Positions 5,777 through 13,822 of a DNA stretch of 19,666 bases are shown one piece after another. This stretch comes from CAZMRW01 sp964568805. Its GTDB lineage: Bacteria > Pseudomonadota > Gammaproteobacteria > Methylococcales > Methylomonadaceae. Both the position numbers and the translations under genes were made by a program. The notes beneath the pieces are model-generated. The model was given only the letters and a program-made list of their open reading frames with translations, searched no databases and had not been told where the DNA came from. Location: contig CAZMRW010000083.1 in NCBI GenBank assembly GCA_964568805.1, positions 1-19,666 of the forward strand, written 5' to 3'. How positions within the stretch are numbered: position 1 is the first letter of the stretch; every line of letters begins with the position of its first letter.

Positions 5777-6186
5777 CGCGTATCGCCAGTTTGTCAATGA
5801 TGTTGTCCGACGCCGGAAAATTTAGTCATTGCCCTATGACATCCGGCGCCTTTGTTCATTTTCCAGTTACAGAAAATTAGAGAGAAGGGAATTAAAAATC
5901 CCGGGGCAACGATGATACTCAAACGCGACGAATTCAGTGAATAGCAACGTTTAAGCACCAAAAAATATCTTTCGACGTAAATTTCGAAGCCAAGCCACTT
6001 CATTTTTTCCGGTATCCGTGGAAAAGGTTGGGGGGGGTCATATTACATCATGTTATCTCTCAGAGCGTCGACACCTCTTTATCGTTTATTCGATGTCAAA
6101 AGAAAACGCTGAATCATTATTTGATTTGATCACGAACCGGATAAAAAGTTTGTTTCTGTAAAAAACGTCAACTTTAAACAAGGCTA
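5777..6186. other. intergenic region upstream of fnr
   Basis: No gene is supported. It contains a nested inverted repeat: gacgccgga (5809-5817) with tccggcgcc (5842-5850), one mismatch, enclosing gtcat (5825-5829) and atgac (5836-5840). This would form a branched hairpin in the fnr mRNA leader. A run of eight G is at 6030-6037. A perfect TTGACA (minus strand, 6094-6099) has no -10 partner at the right distance, so I do not call a promoter. Confidence 0.4.
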
Positions 6187-7122
6187 TCATTTGATAAGTG
6201 CCGAACAATGATTTTTGGCGGACGCGGGAGCATAGATAAATTCAGCCTGTTCAATACCATCGGCATCGTGCAATCGTGCTTTTTCCATGTCCCAGCGTTT
6301 TTCGAAATAGTCGAGAAAAAGGTCGGCCATATTCCAGTGGTCCGATTCAAAAGATGTCTGGCTGCCGGTTTTAAGATCCGTTTCCCAATGCAAATAAGGC
6401 ATTTTTGATACTGGCTCGGTCAAATAAAAACTGCTGTAAACATCAACTTTGTTCGACTCTTTGCGGATGATTATAAAAAGCGGAATACATGGCAGGCCAT
6501 CATACACAAAAACGCCTATTGACCCCTTTATTGTTTCGTCAATTCGCCCGATCACATCTTCCAGCGAAACCTTAAATAGCTTGCTGTACTCATTATATTC
6601 GTGCGGATTGAATCCGGTCGTTTCCGTTGCCCGCAATTCGCCGATTCTGCAATCGGCTTTTAAAATCAGCATTCTAAAATGAACGCCATTTTTTATCGAA
6701 TTCTCCAGTTCCCGTGATTTGTTTTTGAACCGGGGATCGAAAGTAATTAGCCAATATACATAATCTCCCGGCTTTAAGCCCTGAATGATATGACTCATAT
6801 CGAATTCTTTATTGCTGATCCCGGAAAAACCCCGTTTCACGGAATTAAATAAAATACTATCGACATATTTGACAAGCGCATCACGCACATTAGTTTCCGA
6901 CTCTTTGCGCTCCTCAGCCGCAATTAACCAATGGTGAATATAACCTACTGAAATAATAACAGACAAAAACAAACCAAATTCTGAAATGAGTTTGTATATC
7001 CATTCCTGTTCTTTATAGGCAAGGTTATGGGCCAATCCTTCAAAAACCTTATATAGAGTAAACCCGCCAAAAATCAAAACCAATGCTAAAAGCCATTTGA
7101 GTTTTTTTGTGGTCGTCAGCAT
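6187..7122 (-). CDS. membrane-anchored protein of unknown function
   Basis: The 311-residue protein has two N-terminal membrane helices (about residues 9-26 and 47-66), with the intervening segment probably periplasmic, followed by a cytoplasmic domain of about 240 residues. The soluble part has alternating strands and helices: DYVYWLITFDPRF, then GVHFRMLILKADCRI, then GSIGVFVYDGLP and CIPLFIIIRK, then VDVYSSFYLTEPVSKMPYLHWE. It ends with an aromatic helix (NMADLFLDYFEKRW). The layout recalls phospholipase-D-fold proteins that sense or bind membranes, but the catalytic HxK motif is absent, so I would not call it an enzyme. ATG 7122 has a good ribosome-binding site (aagggg, seven bases upstream). 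It stands alone, with long non-coding stretches on both sides. Confidence 0.8.
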   Translation of the reverse strand: MLTTTKKLKWLLALVLIFGGFTLYKVFEGLAHNLAYKEQEWIYKLISEFGLFLSVIISVGYIHHWLIAAEERKESETNVRDALVKYVDSILFNSVKRGFSGISNKEFDMSHIIQGLKPGDYVYWLITFDPRFKNKSRELENSIKNGVHFRMLILKADCRIGELRATETTGFNPHEYNEYSKLFKVSLEDVIGRIDETIKGSIGVFVYDGLPCIPLFIIIRKESNKVDVYSSFYLTEPVSKMPYLHWETDLKTGSQTSFESDHWNMADLFLDYFEKRWDMEKARLHDADGIEQAEFIYAPASAKNHCSALIK

Positions 7123-7582
7123 GGAAATGCCCCTTTAAAATTTTTAGATCAAGAGACTTTGTTGTACGCGGCTATAGCTTAACCACGAGGCGGCAAAATT
7201 TTATCGCCATCAGACCGCAGGTCTAAACCGGCGGTTTTGAATTCTCATCGTGCATTTCCCGGCAATGGCAATAGGCACCAATGATATATAAAACTGCCAG
7301 AAATCATATTAACTTAATTCAAGCAACAAGTAGATATTTGTTTTGAAAAACAGAAGATAGCCTCAAAATTGCGGCTAAACAGGTATGGATGATATTGACT
7401 GGGTGAAAATCGAATTCCTGAGATATTTGCATGGCCGTTGAATCTTCCTGCAAATAAAAGTTGTTTTCTTAAAATATTTTATTCGGAAACTATTTGATTG
7501 GATATCAAATAGAAAAAGCATTCACCCGATTCGGCGCTTGACCGAACCGGAGCAGTCAGCAGATGGGATCTTTTCGGTATAG
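7123..7582. other. intergenic region between transglycosylase and membrane-protein genes
   Basis: No gene is supported in these 460 bases. Two small adjacent palindromes lie at 7212-7224 (agacc/ggtct) and 7225-7237 (aaaccg/cggttt). A 7-bp inverted repeat atttgat/atcaaat at 7492-7510 has a five-base spacer. The region is AT-rich, particularly from 7430 to 7510. Confidence 0.4.
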
Positions 7583-8188
7583 CTACATTCTGCGATACAG
7601 CGAGAGTACCTGTTTGACATAATTGCGCGTCTCAGGATACGGCGGAATGGTGTAGTTATATTTAATTACCGCATTTTCACCGGCATTATAGGCTGCGACG
7701 GCAAGATCCAGATTGGGATTAAACATTTGGATCAAATCTTTTAAATAACGTGTGCCGCCATTGACGTTCTGATCCGGATCTCGCCGGTCGGTAACGCCGT
7801 ATCGCCTGGCGGTGTCCGGCATCAGCTGCATTAAACCAACCGCGCCTGCCGATGATATGGCACCGGCATTGTAAGCCGATTCGGTCTGTATGACGGCGTG
7901 CACCAGGCGCGGATCGACCTGGTGCTTACTGGCGGCCTGATTAATAAGTTCGGCAAATCTGCTTTTTTTGCCTATCGGAGAAGGACTGCCTGAAAAACTT
8001 CCGGTTCTATAGGAAAGGCTTGATGCATAGTGCGGCAGTCGTGACTCCAGTATTCGTTTATAGCCGCTGCTCAAAGGCTTCATATTGGTATAGTGAACGT
8101 GACCTTTGCTATCGGTAAACCGGTAGATATCGGCCAGCACCTCGTTTGAAATGAACATGGTCAATAAAATTATTGTTGTTCTTATCAT
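7583..8188 (-). CDS. lytic transglycosylase (SLT family)
   Basis: The 201-residue exported enzyme cleaves the glycan strands of peptidoglycan, leaving 1,6-anhydro ends. It has a signal peptide (residues 1-19, ending VLA). A short DUF4124-like segment follows (IYRFTDSKGHVHYTN, 21-35). The C-terminal SLT domain carries the catalytic Glu103 in IQTESAYNAGA, then GLMQLMP (118-124) and AAYNAGE (165-171), which are the family signatures. There is no lipobox, so it is probably periplasmic and soluble. The ribosome-binding site is aggggga just before ATG 8188. It is the last gene of an operon: purT ends 12 bases upstream. Confidence 0.93.
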   Translation of the reverse strand: MIRTTIILLTMFISNEVLADIYRFTDSKGHVHYTNMKPLSSGYKRILESRLPHYASSLSYRTGSFSGSPSPIGKKSRFAELINQAASKHQVDPRLVHAVIQTESAYNAGAISSAGAVGLMQLMPDTARRYGVTDRRDPDQNVNGGTRYLKDLIQMFNPNLDLAVAAYNAGENAVIKYNYTIPPYPETRNYVKQVLSLYRRM

Positions 8189-8200
8189 GTTTCCCCCTTA

Positions 8201-9400
8201 TTAAGCAGGTTTAATCACAATTAAACTTGCGGCCTTAACAGCCCGTTGTCTCGCTTCATCAACGCTATCCGCACTCGCTAAAGCCACTCCCATGCGCCTG
8301 TTCACCAGCGACTCGGGCTTGGCGAACAACCTCACTTCGCTGTCCGGTACGGAGAGCGCTTCGGCCAAACCCTCATAAACAAGATCACGGGCTTTGGCTT
8401 TTCCAAGAATTACAGCACTTGCCCCTGCTCTTAAAAGCCCCGTATCGACCGGCAAACCTAAAATGGCTCTGGCATGCAATTCGAATTCGTTTTGCTTCTG
8501 AGTAATAAGTGTAGTTAATCCTGTGTCATGAGGTCTGGGACTTACTTCACTAAACCAGACATTTTTTTCATTAACAAACAATTCAACACCAAATAAACCC
8601 AGCCCGCCGATTTCATTGGTGACTTTTAATGCGATTTCCTGCGCAGATTTAATGGCATCCGCACTCATGGCCTGTGGTTGCCAGCTTTCCCGGTAATCTC
8701 CGTGCTCCTGAACATGGCCTATAGGTTCGCAAAAATAGGTCTGGATTTCGCCTTTTTCATTCAAGGCGCGCACGGTCAGCAAGGTTATTTCAAAATCAAA
8801 ATCGATTTTTGCCTCTACGATTACTTTGCCCGTATCGACACGTCCGCTGGATTTGGCATAGTCCCAAGCCTGCCTAAGCTGATCCGGGCTTTTGACCATT
8901 GACTGGCCTTTTCCGGAAGACGACATAGTCGGTTTGATAAAACAAGGATAGCCTATTTTGCTCTCGACTGCTGAGTTCAGTTCTTCAAAACTTTCCGCGA
9001 AAGCATAAGCCGACGTTGGCAGTTTCAATTTTTCCGCAGCCAGCGTTCGTATCCCTTCCCTGTTCATCGTTAATTGAATGGCTCTGGCATTGGGCACCAC
9101 CGTACAGAGGCCTTCCCGCTCTATGTCCGCCAGCGCCTCGGTGGCTATCGCTTCGATCTCCGGGATAATAAAATCGGGCTGTTCCAGTGCGACCAGTTTT
9201 TTTATTGCATCGCTATCGGTCATGTCGATGACGTGACTGCGATGGGCCACATGCTGGGCCGGAGCATCCTGATAACGGTCAACGGCAATGACTTCAATGC
9301 CGTAGCGTTGCAGCGAAATGACCAGTTCCTTGCCCAGTTCGCCGCTGCCAAGCAGCATAGCCTTGGTTGAACTGTTGGATAATGGCGTGCCTATTTTCAT
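8201..9400 (-). CDS. purT: formate-dependent phosphoribosylglycinamide formyltransferase
   Basis: PurT uses ATP and formate to formylate GAR in the third step of purine synthesis, as an alternative to the folate-dependent PurN. The 399 residues are close to the usual length of about 392. Visible features are the N-terminal Rossmann-like segment AMLLGSGELGKEL, the GAR-site region IPEIEAIATEAL, and the ATP-grasp domain with FIKPTMSSSGKGQS (P-loop-like lid), VIVEAKIDFDFEITLL, GLFGVELFV and the metal-binding SEVSPRPHDTG. It starts with ATG 9400, overlapping the stop of the MutS-like gene by four bases (ATGA), so the two are translationally coupled. The 3' neighbour is the lytic transglycosylase. 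Confidence 0.96.
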   Translation of the reverse strand: MKIGTPLSNSSTKAMLLGSGELGKELVISLQRYGIEVIAVDRYQDAPAQHVAHRSHVIDMTDSDAIKKLVALEQPDFIIPEIEAIATEALADIEREGLCTVVPNARAIQLTMNREGIRTLAAEKLKLPTSAYAFAESFEELNSAVESKIGYPCFIKPTMSSSGKGQSMVKSPDQLRQAWDYAKSSGRVDTGKVIVEAKIDFDFEITLLTVRALNEKGEIQTYFCEPIGHVQEHGDYRESWQPQAMSADAIKSAQEIALKVTNEIGGLGLFGVELFVNEKNVWFSEVSPRPHDTGLTTLITQKQNEFELHARAILGLPVDTGLLRAGASAVILGKAKARDLVYEGLAEALSVPDSEVRLFAKPESLVNRRMGVALASADSVDEARQRAVKAASLIVIKPA

Positions 9401-10968
9401 TGTTTGCCGGATAAGTAGTTGTCGATATCTTCCTTGGAAAATCCGATTTTCCTGGCGACGCGATCGGCGTGGCTCACCCTTGAAATCCCGGGTATCAATC
9501 GATAGGTCGGCGCATCGTGGGCAAATTCGACCTGTTTCGCCAATCCCATACCCTGATTGACGAAATTATCGACTAATTGATGATTGTGAGTAATCAGAAT
9601 GGTGCTGTTGCCTTTGCGGTAAAAACCGTTGAGCACATTTGATGATGATTCCAACTTTTCTTCGAATGTCGTCCCTTCCGACATCTCGTCAAGCACGACA
9701 AGGCTTTTCGCTGTGGAGGCCAAAAAGATATCCTTTGTTCTTTTTAATTCGGTGCCGAAACGGCCTTCTCCGTCGACCAGATGACTGATTTCAGGCGCCT
9801 GGTAGAAAATTTTATCGGCTACTGTCAGCGTTGCCGATTTGGCCGGGACATAGCAGCCAATTTGCGCCAACACCTGGATCTGCGTAATCGTTTTACAAAA
9901 TGCTGTCTTGCCGCCGCTATTGGGCCCGGTAATCAATACCAGCTTATCATCATCCAGTACAAAATCGTTACCGACATATTGGGGATTGTCTTTAGCCAGC
10001 ACCGGATTTCTGGCGCCGGCCAGATTGATTCGATGGTGCGGCGCATCGACCAGTTCGGGCATTGTCATATTGCCGCCGAAGGAGTCGGCAAATTTCACAA
10101 ATGAAATCAGCTCATCCAATTGACCCAGTGCATCCAGGGCTTCGCCGACAGCCTTTGAATTTTTAAATTGGTTTCTTAACGGGATGATGCAATTGTCCCG
10201 ATCATAGCCGCCAACAATCGGAAAATAAACCAAAAATAGCGGGGCAAAGAATATAATTTGAGCCGGCGACGAAATGCTCATAGCCGACGGCAGTAAAGCG
10301 AGAATCACCGCCAACAAAATAAAAATGAGCGGCTTGAATAATCTGGGCTTAAATATGACTGAAAAAGGAAAGAGGCCCTTCTTTTCCTGCTTGCTTTGAA
10401 TAACGCCCTCGGTTATGTAAACGGGACCCTTCATCAGCGAATAATCTCTGGTCTCGGCAAAGGATTTGATTTTGCCGAATACGTTCTGCAGATAAGGGCT
10501 TTCCGGCGTTACTGCCTTTTCAGTGCCAGCCACCAGTTCCAGCATGAAACGGACGCCACGTTTATATTGAGCGTAGCCGTAACCCTCAATTTCATGCTCG
10601 CCCCGTGCCGCTCCGAACGAGCCGATAAATGCGCCGAACAACAGCATATAAAGGTGATTTTCAGCGGCCGCCGCTTGTTGCAGGATGTGTTCGATGGATT
10701 CCTTTAGCGCCGGATTTCTTCTGATTTCTTCAACGGCATCCTGCTTGGCTTTGAGTTCATTCAATCTATCCGATGGTTGCGTTAAGGACCGGTATAGAAA
10801 TGATTGTCCTATCGTCGTCGCTGCATAATTGACCGAGTCGAAAACCTTGTCGATTTCGATGGTATTGAAAGCGTTTTCGTCGATTATCCCTTCGTCGATA
10901 GTCAACGGCCTGGTGGATTTAATAATGGGCCAGGCATCCTGCCAACTTTGCAATATCGTTTCTTTCAT
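9397..10968 (-). CDS. membrane-embedded MutS-like ATPase
   Basis: The 523-residue protein keeps the MutS core and clamp region and the C-terminal ABC-type ATPase, but lacks the mismatch-recognition and connector domains of MutS. The Walker A motif is GPNSGGKT (348-355), Walker B is SLVVLDE (422-428), and a His-containing switch is at THNH (460-463). Unlike classical MutS, two hydrophobic helices (about 212-229 and 235-254) are inserted before the ATPase, so it is probably anchored in the inner membrane. Family members of this kind are annotated 'MutS-related' and their function is unknown; mismatch repair is unlikely. It is the first gene of an operon with purT and the transglycosylase. Confidence 0.88.
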   Translation of the reverse strand: MKETILQSWQDAWPIIKSTRPLTIDEGIIDENAFNTIEIDKVFDSVNYAATTIGQSFLYRSLTQPSDRLNELKAKQDAVEEIRRNPALKESIEHILQQAAAAENHLYMLLFGAFIGSFGAARGEHEIEGYGYAQYKRGVRFMLELVAGTEKAVTPESPYLQNVFGKIKSFAETRDYSLMKGPVYITEGVIQSKQEKKGLFPFSVIFKPRLFKPLIFILLAVILALLPSAMSISSPAQIIFFAPLFLVYFPIVGGYDRDNCIIPLRNQFKNSKAVGEALDALGQLDELISFVKFADSFGGNMTMPELVDAPHHRINLAGARNPVLAKDNPQYVGNDFVLDDDKLVLITGPNSGGKTAFCKTITQIQVLAQIGCYVPAKSATLTVADKIFYQAPEISHLVDGEGRFGTELKRTKDIFLASTAKSLVVLDEMSEGTTFEEKLESSSNVLNGFYRKGNSTILITHNHQLVDNFVNQGMGLAKQVEFAHDAPTYRLIPGISRVSHADRVARKIGFSKEDIDNYLSGKQ

Positions 10969-11158
10969 TGGTTAGTCTCATTGATAAATCGAGTTGGCCA
11001 AGACGCTTTCAGCTTATCAGGTCGACCATTTGCAGCGCCGTATTTTATTGACGATGTGGCCTCACTGGAATGTCATATCAGCAATTACCTGCTAATTACT
11101 AGAGTTGTTGAGCACGAAACCGCGCACTAGCGTTTTTACCATCATGTTAAGCGGGGCG

Positions 11159-12127
11159 TTACAGGTGTTGTGCAAGCAGTCCGGCCAAAGCGTCAACGTG
11201 GGCATTTGAATCGTTAAGCGCCGGGATATAACGATAAGCTGACCCACCCGCACCGATATATACCGCTTTGTTCTCCATTGCGATTTCTTCCAGAGTTTCT
11301 AAGCAGTCTACCGCAAAACCGGGGCAGACGACATCAACTTTTTTAATGCCTTGGGCCGGTAAATTTTTCAACGTGTCGACACAATAAGGCTTAAGCCATT
11401 CCGCCTTGCCGAAACGGGATTGAAATACCATCTGCCATTCGCTTTCATTAAGGCCCAGTTTTTCCGCAATCATCGCCGCCGTTTGCTGGCAGTGATAAAA
11501 ATAGGGGTCGCCCCATCGAGTCAAGACTTCGGGCAGGCCATGAAAAGACATCAATAACAATTCATTTTTGCCATGTTCGTTCCAGCTCTGCTCGATGGAC
11601 TCTGCAACAGCAGCGATATACCGGGGATGCCGATAATAATCGCTGATAAATTGAAAGTCCGGCAAATGCCGCCATTGTTTGAGCTCTCTAACCAGATCAT
11701 CATAGACCGATGCGGTCGTCGTGGATGAATATTGCGGATACAGCGGCAAAACAATCAGTTTTTCTATCCCTTGTTTCTTTAAGTCTTTCAATCGATCGGC
11801 GATCGACGGATCGCCGTAACGCATTGCATAGTGCGTCGTGACGTTTTCAACCTGAAGTCTATCGGCGACTTTTTCGGTCAACTGGCGGGTCAGAAAAACC
11901 AGCGGCGAGCCTTTGCTTTCCCAGATTTTACGATAAGCCAGGGCCGATCGACGCGGACGGAACGGCAACACAAAGCAATGCAGTATCAGCCACCATAGGG
12001 GCCTCGGCAGATTGACCACACGGGGATCCCAGAGAAAATCCCTGAGAAATTGCCGTACCGCCGGTATCGTTGGCGCACTGGGCGAACCCAGATTGACCAG
12101 CAAAACCCCCGTTTTTTTGGTTGCCAT
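11159..12127 (-). CDS. hemH: ferrochelatase
   Basis: HemH inserts Fe2+ into protoporphyrin IX, the last step of protoheme synthesis, at the inner face of the membrane. The 322 residues match the bacterial length. Visible are the N-terminal GVLLVNLGSPSAPT, the segment PLYPQYSSTTTAS, the catalytic His196 in SFHGLP, and the conserved acidic residue Glu277 in CLETLEE. The C-terminus is short and has no iron-sulfur cysteines. It is the last gene of the dusA-folE-hemH group, starting six bases after the folE stop. ATG 12127 gives the usual N-terminus. Confidence 0.97.
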   Translation of the reverse strand: MATKKTGVLLVNLGSPSAPTIPAVRQFLRDFLWDPRVVNLPRPLWWLILHCFVLPFRPRRSALAYRKIWESKGSPLVFLTRQLTEKVADRLQVENVTTHYAMRYGDPSIADRLKDLKKQGIEKLIVLPLYPQYSSTTTASVYDDLVRELKQWRHLPDFQFISDYYRHPRYIAAVAESIEQSWNEHGKNELLLMSFHGLPEVLTRWGDPYFYHCQQTAAMIAEKLGLNESEWQMVFQSRFGKAEWLKPYCVDTLKNLPAQGIKKVDVVCPGFAVDCLETLEEIAMENKAVYIGAGGSAYRYIPALNDSNAHVDALAGLLAQHL

Positions 12128-12133
12128 GCGTTC

Positions 12134-12676
12134 CTATCGTTTGATCAGATTCAAAAATTCGGAACGCGTACTGAGCTCTTTGCGGAAGATGCCGGTCATC
12201 ACCGATGTCGTCATGACCGAGTTTTGTTTTTCCACCCCTCTCATCATCATACATAGATGCTTGGCTTCAATCACGACCGCAACGCCTCTGGCATCGATCG
12301 CTTTTTCGACGGCGTCGGCAATTTGTTTGGTCAGCCTTTCCTGAATCTGCAGGCGCCTGGCATACATGTCGACAACACGGGCTATTTTGGATAAGCCAAG
12401 CACTTTGCCTCGCGGCAGATAACCGACATGACATTTACCGATAAACGGCAATAAATGATGTTCGCATAATGAATAGAGCTCGATATCTTTCACAATCACC
12501 ATATCTTCGGTATCGGCTGTAAAAATGGCATCGTTAAGCACTACATCAAGCGATTTTTCATAACCGTTATTCAGAAACTTGAACGCTTCGGCCGCACGCT
12601 TGGGGGTATCGATCAAGCCTTCTCGATTTATGTCTTCCCCAATGGCTTCGATAATTTTGGAAAAATGCTCTTCCAT
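12134..12676 (-). CDS. folE: GTP cyclohydrolase I
   Basis: FolE converts GTP to 7,8-dihydroneopterin triphosphate, the first step of folate synthesis and also a source for queuosine. The zinc ligands Cys71, His74 (CEHHLLPF) and Cys142 (HLCMMMRG) are all present, as are the GTP-site segments YLPRGKVLGLSKIAR and QERLTKQIA. I chose ATG 12676 (180 residues) because the sequence caggaccacacc before it supplies a ribosome-binding site at the right distance. The longer frame from ATG 12727 overlaps dusA and adds 17 unconserved residues. It lies between dusA and hemH in a co-oriented group. Confidence 0.95.
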   Translation of the reverse strand: MEEHFSKIIEAIGEDINREGLIDTPKRAAEAFKFLNNGYEKSLDVVLNDAIFTADTEDMVIVKDIELYSLCEHHLLPFIGKCHVGYLPRGKVLGLSKIARVVDMYARRLQIQERLTKQIADAVEKAIDARGVAVVIEAKHLCMMMRGVEKQNSVMTTSVMTGIFRKELSTRSEFLNLIKR

Positions 12677-12716
12677 GGTGTGGTCCTGATTTAAAAAAAT
12701 AGCCGAACAGTATACA

Positions 12717-13721
12717 TCATTGCTCAACGAAACTTAACGCATCCAGCAGAACCGATTCGCCTGCACCCGGTTTTACTGCATTTTCGCTGATATGCCGGCG
12801 CCAGGCTCTAGCACCCGTTGCGCCATGGAAAAGACCCAAAATGTGCCGGGCGATGCTGTTCAGCCGCACATCGCTCTTTAGCTGTTCACGAATGTACGGA
12901 ATCAGCAGACGCATAATCTGCTCCCGACTGGCCGTTTCACTGGTGTTGCCGAAAATGCGCCGATCTACCTCCGCCAGTAAATAAGGATTGTGATAAGCCT
13001 CTCTACCCACCATGACGCCATCAACCTTTGTCAGCACCGCTTCCGCCTGATCCAGCGTGGTAATGCCGCCATTCAGCACGATCTCCAACTGAGGAAAATC
13101 CTGTTTTAATTGAAACACCATATCATAACGCAACGGCGGCACGTCCCGGTTTTGTTTCGGCGACAAGCCTTTTAACCAGGCTTTTCTGGCATGGACGATA
13201 AAGGTAAGGCACCTGGCCTCGGCCACCGTTCTGACAAACAGCGCCAATTCATCATAAGAGTCCTGGTCGTCAATCCCGATCCGTGATTTGACCGTAACCG
13301 GAATGGCAACCGCATTGCGCATGGCGGCAACGCATTCGGCAACCAGAGTAGGCTCGGCCATCAAACAAGCGCCAAAGCGGCCATTCTGGACCCGGTCGCT
13401 CGGACAACCGACATTCAGATTCACTTCATCATAACCATAATCCTCGATCATCCGGGCGCATATCGCCAAATCACCCGGATGACTGCCTCCCAACTGAAAG
13501 GCGACCGGATTCTCGGCGGGACCGAAGTGAAGAAACCGGTCTCTGTCGCCATGGAGCAATGCGCCGGTGGTCACCATTTCGGTATATAACAAGGCATGCC
13601 GAGTCAGCAGCCGATGAAAATAGCGGCAATGCCGATCCGTCCAGTCCAGCATCGGGGCTACACAAAATCTCGACGCCTTATATTTCGTGGCATTATGCCC
13701 GTATTTATTGGGTTCTATCAT
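12717..13721 (-). CDS. dusA: tRNA-dihydrouridine synthase A
   Basis: DusA is an FMN enzyme that reduces uridines 20 and 20a in the tRNA D-loop. The 334-residue protein shows the FMN-barrel start CVAPMLDWTDRHCRYFHR (20-37), the catalytic Cys106 in NLNVGCPSDRVQNGRFGACL, the segment TVKSRIG, and the FMN phosphate-binding NGGI and DGVMVGREAY. The N-terminal 17 residues are not conserved in the family. Together with the integrase gene diverging 101 bases away, this suggests the integrated element supplies the first codons and the promoter. The 5' end of dusA is an established target of a group of phage and ICE integrases. Confidence 0.96.
   Translation of the reverse strand: MIEPNKYGHNATKYKASRFCVAPMLDWTDRHCRYFHRLLTRHALLYTEMVTTGALLHGDRDRFLHFGPAENPVAFQLGGSHPGDLAICARMIEDYGYDEVNLNVGCPSDRVQNGRFGACLMAEPTLVAECVAAMRNAVAIPVTVKSRIGIDDQDSYDELALFVRTVAEARCLTFIVHARKAWLKGLSPKQNRDVPPLRYDMVFQLKQDFPQLEIVLNGGITTLDQAEAVLTKVDGVMVGREAYHNPYLLAEVDRRIFGNTSETASREQIMRLLIPYIREQLKSDVRLNSIARHILGLFHGATGARAWRRHISENAVKPGAGESVLLDALSFVEQ
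13611..13670. other. probable attachment site at the 5' end of dusA
   Basis: These bases encode the conserved dusA segment from about Phe19 to Arg37, the region used as attachment site by dusA-specific integrases. The coordinates are approximate. The second copy at the far end of the element lies outside the window, so the core cannot be delimited here. Confidence 0.4.
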
Positions 13722-13781
13722 TTTTGTTCTTAAATATTTTTGTATATTTTTAGGTTATTTTTGGACATTTCTTGATATTAG

Positions 13782-13819
13782 ATGCACAATTAATGCACAA
13801 AAAACAAAATTTGTGCATT
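13782..13819. repeat. three copies of ATGCACAA around the integrase start
   Basis: ATGCACAA occurs directly at 13782-13789 and 13794-13801, 12 bases apart, and inverted (TTGTGCAT) at 13811-13818. The second and third copies form a perfect 10-bp inverted repeat (13792-13801 with 13810-13819). The cluster ends four bases before the preferred integrase ATG. It could be integrase arm sites or an operator that represses int. Confidence 0.6.
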
Positions 13820-13822
13820 TTT

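Noticed and set aside
5777..5797. TTG start of fnr adding seven residues
   Set aside because: It is possible, but the ATG at 5776 already gives a normal FNR N-terminus and TTG has no better ribosome-binding site.
6094..6099. Perfect TTGACA on the minus strand upstream of fnr
   Set aside because: No -10-like hexamer lies 16 to 18 bases downstream, so I do not call a promoter.
7492..7510. FNR-box-like repeat atttgat-N5-atcaaat
   Set aside because: The spacing between TTGAT and ATCAA is five bases, not the four that FNR dimers need, and no promoter fits it.
12677..12727. Longer folE start at ATG 12727
   Set aside because: It overlaps dusA, adds unconserved residues, and the internal ATG 12676 has the better ribosome-binding site.
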